A stretch of 39,142 nt of DNA from Gnetum montanum (taxonomy: Eukaryota; Streptophyta; Gnetopsida; Gnetales; Gnetaceae). The notes beneath the pieces are model-generated. The model was not told the DNA's origin. It saw only the letters and a program-made list of their open reading frames with translations, and ran no database searches. Made by a program: the position numbers and the translations under genes. Positions 1 through 9,028 of this stretch are shown piece after piece. The stretch is from positions 444,531-483,672 of the forward strand of contig MNCI01004643.1 in assembly GCA_015680685.1 (NCBI GenBank), read 5' to 3'. The number at the start of each line of letters is the position of its first letter. The first letter of the stretch is position 1.

Positions 1-36
1 CCCCCCCCCCCCCCCCCCCCAAAAAAAAAAAAAAAA
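1..36. repeat. Poly-C/poly-A homopolymer run at the window edge
   Basis: Twenty C residues are followed directly by sixteen A residues, then ordinary AT-rich sequence. Such a clean pair of homopolymers at the first base of the window is more like a contig edge or read artefact than a biological tract, but it could be the true flank of an inserted element. Confidence 0.8.
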
Positions 37-305
37 CCATCAAATTATCCTTTTCTTAGCATTCCAAAAGACATTGTTAACCCTTGAAGCCCAAATATAG
101 ACACTTAGTAACTTTTTACTCACTTGGGAAATGAGGCTTTGACTACTTATGAGGCATTTTTCAGCTCCAAAAGTATAAAGTATGTGAAATTGCCCATTGT
201 GGGTTACAATTTTCACATTTACAATGAAATTTTGCCTCGTGTTTCATGGGGTGAAAGTTACATGATGAAGATTGATTATAACATGTAAAATTTTGTGGCG
301 CTTCA

Positions 306-582
306 ATATCTAGTTTACATTCCATTAACACTACCTACAGATGTCCATCTCATACTATAAATATGGTTACAAGGAAGCCTTGAAAGTAGTGTGTTTTGAT
401 TTAATCCCTATGCTATCTTCTTTCCCATTCTTTGTTGTTCATTATGATTGAGAAATTCTCTCTGAGCTTACATAAAGATCTAAGAGCTTATTTCTTGCTG
501 GGGTTTTCTTGTTTTTTCCTAGGATATATTTGTGTTTTTTTTATTTATTTTTATGGTTATTCAGAACAATCTAAAAATCACA
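306..582 (+). repeat. 5' LTR of the copia element (truncated)
   Basis: Aligns by eye with 3180-3465: both hold the blocks ATCCCATACTATAAATATGG-like (TATA region), GGAAGCCTTGAA, GCTATCTTCTTTCCCATTC, TGTTGTTCATT, GAGAAATTCTCT and the end AATCTAAAAATCACA. Similarity stops near 306, while the right LTR extends about 195 bp further, so this copy lacks most of U3. Ends with CA at 582. Confidence 0.85.
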
Positions 583-600
583 ATTAATATCGGAGCTAGG
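583..600 (+). other. Primer-binding site (initiator-Met type)
   Basis: Directly after the 5' LTR comes AATATCGGAGCTAGG, close to the TGGTATCAGAGC consensus complementary to the 3' end of initiator tRNA-Met that most plant copia elements use. The leading TGG has decayed and one CAG reads CGG. Confidence 0.75.
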
Positions 601-605
601 TTCTT

Positions 606-2940
606 TTGTGGTGTCTTTTGATTTCAAGGTATGACAAGCTTTGCAAAATAAAAATTGAAAACTTCTTTGACAATGATTATGAAGTTTGGAGAATGTACAT
701 GGAAGATCTTATCAGTGAAGATATTTGGCGAGTAATTACTATTTTAAAGCTACTACTTTCACAGATTCAGACTAGGAGACCTTTGATAGAAAGGCACGAA
801 GTAGGATTCATTTATGTCTCTCTAGTTTGGTGCTGCTCAACATTTTTAGAGTTCTAACTACTAAAGACTTGTAAGGCAAATTAAAAGATTTGTACCAAAT
901 AAAATTTTTTGCTAAAAGATTGTTTCATGAGAGGAATTTACACACACTCAAGATGCCTAAAGGTATGTTGATTACTGATCATCTAAGTATCTTCAATAAT
1001 ATCATGATGCAACTTGAAGTAGTTGAAAATAAAATGAAAGAGGTAGATTATTGTATGTATATTTTAAAGTCTCTTCTTGAGTCTTAGAATACTTTTGTAA
1101 TGTCAGTGAGTAATTCTTTGTCAACCCTTAATTTTGATACTATTATAGCCCAACTCCTCAGTGAAGAAAGAAGGAATAAAAGATCTGCCCCTATCCAAAA
1201 TGATCTTTTCCTTACTAAAAGCTCCAACTTAAATTTGAATAAAAGCCCATAGTTTAAACCTCCTACATCACAAAAAAAATCCACAAAACAAAGATATTGG
1301 AATTGAAAAAATATTGGTCATCTTAAAAAATATTGTAAAGCAACAAAGAAAGGAAAAGCATATGCAAATAATAATAATAAAAATGAAATTCCTCCTCATT
1401 GAGAGGGAGATTTGTATGTGGTGTCATCAGTTGATGACATTGAGAGAGTTTCCTGGTATATTGATTCTGGTGCTTCTTATCACCATACCCCACACCTTGA
1501 ATAATTTTGTGAATACTTTGTTTGTAATCTCGATGTGATCAAACTAGGTGATGATGATCTTTGTGTTGTTGTTGGGTATGGTAAAGTTAAAATCCAATTT
1601 AAGGATGGAACCATTAAAACTATATCTCATGTCTGTCATGTATCTAAACTCATAATGAGTCTCTTTTTTATGAGTGAGTTAGATTCTATAGGTCTAACTA
1701 TCATATTTAGTGAAGGAAAATGTAAAATCTTGCAAGAGCCTTTACCTCTAGCCACTAGTGTAAAGGTGGGAAGACTATACCAGTTAGAAGTAAGGATGTT
1801 GTAGCACAACTTCATCATCGTAGCTGTTGCTGATGTGCATTCAAGCATTGATCTTTAGCATAGAAAATTAGCACATTTAAGTAAAAAAGAATTAAAGGAA
1901 CTACATAAAAAAGGTAGAATTAACCTCATCGAAAAATTTATAAATGTTTGTCATCATTGCCTACTTGGTAAACAAACACATTCAAGATTTCCAAGAGGTA
2001 ATGCTAAAGTTAATTAACTGCTAGGGTTAATACACAGTGATGTATGTGAACTAGTTAAAGACTTGCAAACATTCTCCCTTGGAGGTGCTACATATTATGT
2101 TTTATTCATTGATGATTTTTCAAGGAAATCTTGGATCTATTTAATGAAACATAAGTCTAAAGTTTTTAACAAATTTAAAGAGTTCAAAGTTCTTGTTGAA
2201 AATTATTTAGGAAAGAAAATCAAGGTTCTTAGAATAGATAATGGTGGTGAATTTTGCTTCCATGCTTTTGACAATTTTTGTAAAGAACATGACATATACA
2301 AGTAAAAGACTATTCTAATAACTCCTAAATAGAATGGAGTAGTTGAACATTTTAATAGAACATTGCTGAAAAGAATTAGATTCATGCTAACTGAAGCTAG
2401 TCTTGGTAAACATTTCTAGGCTAAAGCTATAATGAATGCTTGCTATCCCATCAACAAGTCTCCATCCTTTACAATTGATGGAAAGATTCCAAAAGAAATA
2501 TGGAGCAACAATCCTGTTAATTTGAATTATCTTTGAGTTTTTGGGTGTGAAGCTTATGTTCACATTCCAAAAATTGATAGATCAAACTTAAATTATAAGT
2601 CTATAAGATGTATTTTTCTTGGTTATGGTAATGGTGTTAAAGCTTATAAGTTGTATAGCCCATAAAGTAATAGGGTTATCTATAGTCATGATGTTGTATT
2701 TAGAGAGTTTTACAAACATATTAAGCACAATCTCTCTAATTATGTAACACATGATCATGTATCTTTTCAAGTTAATAAAGAAAATTCAAAGGATATTCTA
2801 TACATGAATAAAGGATTCTTCATTAAAAAATTAAGATAGAAGATAATCTTGTTGATATGATGACAAAATCTTTATCTAATGAAAAAATTTTATAGTGTCA
2901 AACAACTATTGGTGTCATGGAAGGTGATATCATCTAAGGT
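606..2940 (+). pseudogene. Copia gag-protease-integrase polyprotein, broken, RT deleted
   Basis: Reading across frames, 620-730 and 890-1130 give a UBN2-type gag (motif KMPKGMLITDH, then an E-rich segment ending LLES). At 1290-1335 is a zinc knuckle with GHLKKYC retained but earlier cysteines lost. The aspartic-protease motif DSGAS is at 1463-1477. At 1853-1965 is a GAG-pre-integrase zinc finger (H...H, then CHHC), followed by the integrase core at 2030-2400 (HSDV, FIDDFSRKSW, IDNGGEF, then NGVVEHFNR) and the LGYGNGVKAYKL block near 2620. After 2770 it jumps to a VDMMTKSL motif (about 2845), which normally sits at the very end of RNase H. About 2 kb of reverse transcriptase and RNase H is therefore absent. 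At least five stop codons interrupt it (for example 1085, 1856, 2330, 2417, 2534). Confidence 0.85.
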
Positions 2941-2970
2941 CTAGATCAGGCTTCACAGCAACTTTTCCTT

Positions 2971-2985
2971 CAAGAGGGATAATTT
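2971..2985 (+). other. Polypurine tract of the copia element
   Basis: CAAGAGGGATAATTT lies just before the TG that opens the 3' LTR. It is the expected plus-strand primer position; the core AAGAGGGA is short but purine-only. Confidence 0.55.
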
Positions 2986-3465
2986 TGAGTAAAGTGAAGG
3001 CAACTACTATTCATATAACCTCAGATATTATCATCTATTTGATTACAAGCACTATCTTTTTGTAATTGTATGGTAAAATAGTTGTGTTGTAATATACTAC
3101 AATGTTGAGTATTTAACTGTAGATATTTGCAATGTAGTCAATGTAAACTATTATTCGTCTTTGTCATTTTACTACTATTAATATCCAATTTACATCTAGT
3201 TAACACTACTTGTGGATGTCCATCCCATACTATAAATATGGTTAGAAGGAAGCCTTGAAGGTAGTGAGTCTAGATTTAATCCATGTGCTATCTTCTTTCC
3301 CATTCTCTGTTGTTCATTGTAATTGAGAAATTCTCTTTGAGTTGACATAAGTTTCTAAGAGCCTATTTCTTACTGGGATTTTTTTTCATTTTTCCCTAGG
3401 ATATATTCTTGTGTTTTTTTGTTGATTTATTTTTTACTATTATCACGAGCAATCTAAAAATCACA
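2986..3465 (+). repeat. 3' LTR of the copia element
   Basis: Begins TGAGTAAAGTG after the polypurine tract and ends AATCTAAAAATCACA, the same end as the 5' LTR. It is about 480 bp. It contains a TATA-like ACTATAAATATGG near 3229 that is conserved in the left LTR. The start is inferred from the TG and tract position, since the left LTR lacks this part. Confidence 0.75.
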
Positions 3466-3880
3466 CCTTGATCTTAGCATCAATTCTCTTCAAGTGATCA
3501 TTCCTAGTACTCTCATTAATTGCACTTCTCTCACACAATTGTATTTATGCTACAGTGACATTGAAGGAGCACTGCCACAAACAATAGGAAGATTGCACAA
3601 ATTGCAAATGCTCAGGCTCCCTGGGAACTTTCTTAGAGGAGGCATTCCATAGTCCATGACCAACCTTCTTTGATAGATTTGAATTTGAATTATAATCAGA
3701 TGTAGGGTAAGCTTCCAAGATGGATGTCCACCTTACCTAAGTTAAAATATCTATGATTAACAGATAATCAACTCTTTGGAATGATACTAGAATCATGGAT
3801 GAATACCAACACAATGTTGCTACTTGACATATTGTGCATCAGCAAGTGTACTTATGTGGTAGAGAGAGCACTATGTAAAA
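3466..3880 (+). pseudogene. LRR receptor-like protein fragment interrupted by the copia element
   Basis: Immediately after the 3' LTR the + strand reads as plant extracellular leucine-rich repeats: LDLSINSLQ, then NCTSLTQLYL, then GALPQTIGRLHKLQMLRLPGN, RGGIP, and after a small frameshift near 3670, IDLNLNYNQM, GKLPRWMSTLPKLKYL and LTDNQLFG. The 24-residue LxxLxLxxNxLxGxIP spacing of receptor-like proteins and kinases is clear over about five repeats. In-frame stops are at 3650 (IP*S), 3703 (M*G) and 3754 (L*L). Reading starts exactly at the LTR end, so the copia element probably inserted into this gene; the upstream half is not in 1-305. It fades out near 3880. Same strand as the receptor kinase at 23546, perhaps part of a dispersed LRR cluster. 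Confidence 0.82.
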
Positions 3881-4367
3881 TATTCTTGTTCAAGGTTTGT
3901 GAATAATTTTAGATGATTATGAAAGGTGTCAATGGACATTGAGATGCCATGAAACTACATAAATTCAGTGAAAATGGCAAAGGGTTTAGATATTTTTGGT
4001 TTTATTTAAGATTTTTATGTAGCCTTAACATTCTAATATGATTAATTTAAGTACTCTTTCCATTTATCAAAAAGTAATCATTTTTATACCATTGAAATGT
4101 TGTCATTTCTCTTATGAGCAATAGCCCAATTTTTACACCAAATGAAATTTTAGATTAGTTTAGAAATTTTTTCCTCATTATTAATCAACCCTTATATTTT
4201 AATTTTGTATTTTTATATTATTAGACAAGGACCATCATTTGGATGAATAGTTAGGTGCTTTTTTCTCAAGTTGTAAATCTTGGGTTCAAGCTTAGGCTCA
4301 AAGAGGTTAGGCTTTGGCTCATCCATTAACCCTTCTAAGAGGTTGCTTTAGTAAAATGAGTTTTGAA
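3881..4367. other. Spacer, no gene seen
   Basis: AT-rich sequence with stops in all frames. I recognise no coding, RNA or element structure here. Confidence 0.6.
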
Positions 4368-4445
4368 GCTTTAAGTAAGTGGGACCAACATTAATGATGG
4401 CCATGTTAAGTGGGTGGGACCAAGGTTAATGATGATCATGCTAGG
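4368..4445 (+). repeat. Direct repeat R1, first copy
   Basis: About 77 bp (GTGGGACCAACATTAATGATGG ... GATCATGCTAGG, middle omitted) recurs with few changes at 5250-5325. Each copy is itself two related ~35-bp halves (GTGGGACCAA-CATTAATGATG and GTGGGACCAA-GGTTAATGATG). It lies directly against the LTR that starts at 4446. Confidence 0.85.
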
Positions 4446-5200
4446 TGATGAGTCATGGTCTGTCAGGCCCAATTATTGGAGCCCTATTATCGGAGCATTG
4501 GTTTGATAGATCCCGATATCGGATCCCCGATATTAGAGCTGCATTAACTAAGCCACGTATACATGGCCCCGTTTAAGAAAAGTCTATTTTGATCTATAAA
4601 TAAGCACACACCCGCTACACTTAGGCATCTTTTGGTTTAATTGTAGGGAAGCTCTTGTAGTTTGTTTCCGTAGGAGTTAGATTATCCTCCCAAGTGCATG
4701 CCTGTAGTGTGATGCTTGTAATTGTACGGAACCTTTATTCGAGTGTGACATACTTGGACACGCACATGATCAACAATAAAGATTAAGATTACTTCATCAT
4801 TGCAGCATTCACTTAGTTTTAATTATTTAATTGTTATTGTTATTTATTATTTTCTTAGTTAATGTTTCTTTACCTTCATTTACTATTCTTATTGTTAACT
4901 GTGGAATGAGTACGACTTAATCACGAGAATTTAAGTGTGACTACTTGGTAACCCAGTAGCGCACCTAGGATCTACGCTTGGTAATCCTAGTAGTAGTCAT
5001 GCACGAGGTCTAAGATGTGTATGGATGATTAAGGAATGGATGCTCATTGCACTTAGGCTAGCTTAGACTTCATTTCCTATTGCTTATTAGTTTAATCAAG
5101 ATTATTTTACATTGTTTCTAGGAGTAGCACTAGTTTAGGATCACATCATATGCCTCACTTTGAACTAAACCATACGTGACAAAGAAAATACTAGTCCAGG
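4446..5200 (+). repeat. Truncated solo-type LTR, Ty3/gypsy, related to the 8082 element
   Basis: Shares the layout of the LTRs at 8082 and 14268: opening TGATG, GATATCGG-rich palindromic part, TATA box CTATAAATAAG (4593-4603), CTTTATTCGAG, a poly(A)-signal block CAACAATAAAG, TTATTGTTATTTATT, GTACGACTTAATCACGAG with CTTGGTAAC, and CATACGTGACAAA. It stops at GTCCAGG, which corresponds to GTCTAGG near 14996, so about the last 130 bp of LTR are absent. The stop coincides with the N at 5201. Sequence divergence from the other two LTRs is high, so it is a different subfamily or much older. No internal region accompanies it. Confidence 0.78.
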
Positions 5201-5201
5201 N
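5201..5201. other. Single ambiguous base (N)
   Basis: The only N in the window; it sits exactly where the LTR homology breaks off and before a repeat block, so it may mark a collapsed gap. Confidence 0.95.
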
Positions 5202-5395
5202 CCAAAAAATAATGTACTCAATCTCCTTTTAAATTGATAAATTTTGCTTAAAGTGAGTGGGACCAACATTAATGATGGTCATGTTAAGTGGGTAGGACCA
5301 AGGTTAATGATGATCATGCTAGGTTTTCCCTATCATTGTAGCTATTGTAATGTCCCAAAGAATATTGTACCCATTCTCCTTTTAAATTGGTCAAT
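5202..5395 (+). repeat. Direct repeats R2, R1 second copy and R2 second copy
   Basis: 5202-5249 (CTCCTTTTAAATTGATAAATTTTG core) recurs at about 5351-5400 (CTCCTTTTAAATTGGTCAATTTTG), and between them lies the second R1 copy (5250-5325). The order R1-LTR-N-R2-R1-R2 suggests a tandemly duplicated ~160-bp unit with the LTR in its first copy. Confidence 0.75.
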
Positions 5396-5399
5396 TTTG

Positions 5400-6296
5400 T
5401 GACAGTCTTCATTGGATAAATGTACAGGTTAGTTGTTTGTGCTTAGACGATTTGCATACCCTTTATAACGTGACCCATGGGTTCTTATGTTAAAGTCAAT
5501 GCAATGCAACTAACGTATTTGATATGTTCATTTGATATTTGGATTGCTTCATCGACAGAAATGACCTACATTGGTTGATTCTTTTGTTTATTATTCTACA
5601 CTTGCAAAGAGATCAATCGACCATGTTTGAATCTATTCAAAGAACCAACTTCTCATGAAAACAATGATCAAAATTGTTGATTGACATGTTAGTGCAAAAT
5701 AGGAGAAAAGAAAAATAACAAATAATAAAACACATAACAAAATTTATGTGGAAAATACTTCAATGTGAAGGGTAAAAAACCATAGGAAGTAATGTAGAGA
5801 TTTATTAATTTTTTATAAATGTTATAGCCAAAACAAGGCAAAACAATGCCAACCAGATCAAAGTGCTCAATTACAAAGCACAACCACTCAATTACAAAGC
5901 ACAACTTCTTATGCTTTCATAGTACTTTTACTAAGCACTCTACACACAATTTACATAAAACATGTATTCTTTACATAAAATTCTAACTCACAGTTTTATT
6001 TTCTTTTTTTAAATTCAAAATTTAATTAACAATATAAGGTACAAATAACAAGTTACAAAATGTAACTTTAAGATTACTAAAATAAAGTACTAGCTAATTT
6101 GGCTTCATTTATCCAACATGAGAGCACCTCTAGAAATCTCTCATTATCAATCAAACTAACTCAAATACAAAGGTAATTGTGCACTTGATATCATGATAGC
6201 AAATACATGGTAATTTACAAATGGAGTTTAAGACCAATGTTATACAAAATATACAACATTACTAACTATGAGAAATTATTGAAAAATATAGAAGAA
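5400..6296. other. Spacer with a possible minus-strand copia LTR remnant
   Basis: No gene is visible. At about 5690-5830 the motif AAAATTTATGTGGAAAATACTTC resembles the end region of the copia-type LTRs at 31781 and 33143 (AATTTACGTGGAAACCCC), so a minus-strand LTR fragment is possible. The rest is AT-rich with no further structure that I can support. Confidence 0.35.
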
Positions 6297-6301
6297 CCAT
6301 G
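6297..6301. repeat. Target-site duplication CCATG, left
   Basis: CCATG directly precedes TGTTCATGC, the left edge of the outer element, and recurs at 20705-20709 after its right edge. Confidence 0.9.
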
Positions 6302-7602
6302 TGTTCATGCATAAAAATTGGGCACACAGCAACACCCTTGAAAAATTGTTTTAGGAGACTATTACCTAGGATGCCTCTCATATGGGTATGGAAACCTGGG
6401 AGTAGTCTCATCTAGTAAGGGCAATGTGGTGTTTTAACAAATAAAAATTCAATGATGCTGATAATTTAAATAACTTTGATAAGGAACTTTAAATAAAATA
6501 ATTATTCAAATTAATAACTTGATAAGGAAATTTAAATGAAACAACTATTCATTAAACTAGTTCTAGAATGAGCGTATAAGATGATCAATAACTTAAAGGG
6601 AAAATGACATGGACTTTTAATATAAAAAAAGGGGTTTGTAATTAAAAGTGTTTATTTTACTAAAAATAGAATGACTAACACACAATAGAGATTAAATCTC
6701 TCAGCTATTGAAATAACAAATAAAAGGTTGCAATAAAGACTTAGCTCAATATAGAGCACTGGGTTTGGTTGGCTAAAAGAATAGCCTCTTGTGCAAGTTT
6801 GTTTATCTATGCCTCTAGGAAGCACACCTCCTCCAACAAAGCTTGTTTATCTATGCCTCTAGGAAGCACACCTCCTCCAACAAATCTGCACCTTTCCTTG
6901 GCTTGACAGTTTCACAACCTTTGATCGAACTCCTTCCAATAGCACCTCCAAAACTGGTTCAATCGAATCTAGAGAATGGATTTAGGACCTCCTTGCCCAA
7001 GCTGAACCCTCAAAATTTCCCCTTTGAATGAGACTCTGGGGAGGGTTTTATCAGTTCTAATTTTCCCTCCCCTAGCCTACTGTGTTTGTGAAACCAGAAT
7101 TTTCATGGTTTATCCAATCATTTTTTAAAAAATTTTCTATTGATATTGGGAGAGATGATGTTGGTAAATAGAGATTACTTTATAGAATATCCCTAAAAAA
7201 TGGAATATGGATTTTGATTTGGAGCTTGATATTTTAGAGAAAGATTAGGTTTAAGGATTTCTATCACTACATAGATCAAGCCATAGCTAATGAGGTGCTG
7301 AATGATCATTGGAGAATTGAACACAACCTCATGTTAATGAAGTTTTTTTGTGTAACCAAGCCTCTTGGCCCTTTTGGGATTTTAACCTATCGATGGCATG
7401 AATAATGTTGATGGATAATAATAATCCTCTTATAACAATAAATAATTTAGAGGTTGCATGATAGCTCTCATTGAAAGCACCCCTATGTATCATGTAATTT
7501 GTTTCAAATAAAGTAAATGACTTCAAATCATGAAACTATATCCTAGTGGGTAAGCTAATTAATCATGGCCTTGTGCCTAGCATGGGAAAGTTGGCATCAA
7601 CA
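6302..7602 (-). repeat. 3' LTR of the outer element
   Basis: 1,301 bp, matching 19452-20704 throughout. It opens (minus strand) TGTTGATGCCAACTTTCCC and ends GCATGAACA. A TATA-like TTCTATAAAGTAATC lies on the minus strand near 7177. It holds a perfect 44-bp tandem duplication (6797-6840 and 6841-6884, core GCCTCTAGGAAGCACACCTC) that is single in the other LTR and explains nearly all of the length difference. Confidence 0.92.
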
Positions 7603-7617
7603 TTTATCCCCCAAACT
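7603..7617 (-). other. Polypurine tract of the outer element
   Basis: On the minus strand AGTTTGGGGGATAAA ends directly before the LTR start TGTTGATG. This fixes the element's orientation as minus. Confidence 0.8.
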
Positions 7618-8076
7618 AGGAGTTGCATGCAAGTGCAATGATAGTCAAGATAATTAAAATTTTAAAAGAGTGCAAAAATATGTAAAATACAAAAAATCAA
7701 AAAGATCACAAAATGATGACAAAATAAAATCTGCAAGTAAACTATAACATTTTAAACATGATTAAAATAATCACATAATTAAAAGAGCACCAAACATGGA
7801 TCACCCTAGTCACACCACCTTATTTAATCAAGATTTAATATATATAAACTTTATAGATTTTAATTTTGACTATATATATATTTGATTATAATTTATTATT
7901 AACATTTTCTCTCTAATCATCTCACAAGTAAAAGTAATTAGTATGAGGACACTTTGAGCATAATATTTATACTAAACGTTATGAAGAGGACATGCTTCTT
8001 TTAGATCATAGCTAGCCACAACTTTTAGATCTTTCCTTGTTTTTTTTTGTTGCAAAATGAAAAGAAAATGGTGAAA
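7618..8076 (-). other. Outer element, 3' untranslated internal part
   Basis: AT-rich sequence between the polypurine tract and the nested insertion, with stops in all frames. It continues at 15134 once the nested element is taken out. Confidence 0.7.
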
Positions 8077-8081
8077 AAGGG
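8077..8081. repeat. Target-site duplication AAGGG, left
   Basis: AAGGG precedes the TG of the inner element's 5' LTR and recurs at 15129-15133 after its 3' LTR. Confidence 0.92.
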
Positions 8082-8883
8082 TGATGGGATGTGATATTGC
8101 ATGGGTCGCCATATCGTGTACACGATATCGCGGTGCGCTTCCAAGTCTATAAATAAGAGGCCGCTCTCCCTTGTTTCGCATTCTAGGCTAGACCGTAGCA
8201 AAACTCTAGTAGTTTTGCCTCTCCAGACATAGAATAATTTCCATGTGCCCGTAGTAGGAACTCCAAAGTGAATGGATCTTTATTCGAGCAAATATTGTAC
8301 TTGAACACAAGTTTGTGTACAACAATAAAAACGAACTGTTGGATAAACCTTGCAGTGCATGGACTAAGCTAAATAGGCTAAATAGGATTTTATTTATTGT
8401 TATTTATTTTTTATCATTTAATTGCTTCCTTAGTTAATTAAATCTCTCTCAACCCTTCTCCCGTAGTTAAGTGCATTCAGTACGACCGCTTCGAGCATGT
8501 GCGTTACACTTGGTGATCCCAGTAACGAATAGCGTTTGGTAACCAAGGTTGCATTGGTTCAGGGTATGAACGGTAAGTGGGAACGGATGCTGATGCTAGG
8601 TTAATTAAGGCTTAGTTAGTTAGTTAGAGTTAGTTAATTAGTCTCTTCACCCTCCACTTCATTAGCATAGGAGATAAAACATAAAAACTATAAAAATCAC
8701 ATACCTCAGACTTACTTAACAATACGACTGTGACAAATACAAGTAAGTCTGAGAAGACAACGGATGATTAACCTTAAGTGTTCCATAAGGCGTGTAGGCA
8801 CTTAGTCTATGGAGTTCAACCAGATCACGCGTGTAATTCTCATATTCGTATGGTTGAGAGTAGGGGTACCTCGCCACTCATCA
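8082..8883 (+). repeat. 5' LTR of the nested gypsy element
   Basis: 802 bp. U3 has a palindromic GATATCG/CGATATC part, then TATA box CTATAAATAAG (8147-8157), CTTTATTCGAG, a poly(A)-signal block CAACAATAAAA near 8322, and a long U5 ending TACCTCGCCACTCATCA. It is shorter than the 3' LTR mainly because the ATATCG-rich U3 segment has fewer units. Confidence 0.93.
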
Positions 8884-8884
8884 T

Positions 8885-8903
8885 TGGCGTCGTTGCCGGG
8901 GAC
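8885..8903 (+). other. Primer-binding site, tRNA-Asp type
   Basis: TGGCGTCGTTGCCGGGGAC starts one base after the LTR. It is the complement of the 3' end of plant tRNA-Asp with one mismatch (T for C at position 6), a primer commonly used by Athila/Tat-type elements. Confidence 0.85.
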
Positions 8904-9028
8904 TAAGTGTTTGTGTGCTAAGTAGAACATAGGAAATTATCCACATCGTTGGGAGCTTAAATGAACCCTTAGGGTTAATTAAATAGAAAATTATATAACG
9001 GTTAAACAGCACACCGAGTAAAATAACA

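Larger units (their letters stand above)
306..3465 (+). mobile_element. Decayed Ty1/copia LTR retrotransposon
   Basis: Two related direct repeats (306-582 and the right part of 2986-3465) bracket gag, protease and integrase remains on the + strand. A primer-binding site of the initiator-Met type follows the left repeat and a purine-rich tract precedes the right one. The order gag, protease, integrase is that of Ty1/copia. The reverse transcriptase and most of RNase H are missing, and many in-frame stops are present, so the copy is non-functional. The left LTR matches the right one only from about 306 onward, so its first ~200 bp have been replaced or deleted, and no target-site duplication could be identified. 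Confidence 0.88.

Noticed and set aside
82-86. CCTTG as a target duplication for the copia element (also at 3466-3470)
   Set aside because: The base after 86 is not the LTR's TG and no LTR similarity exists before about 306, so the match is probably chance.
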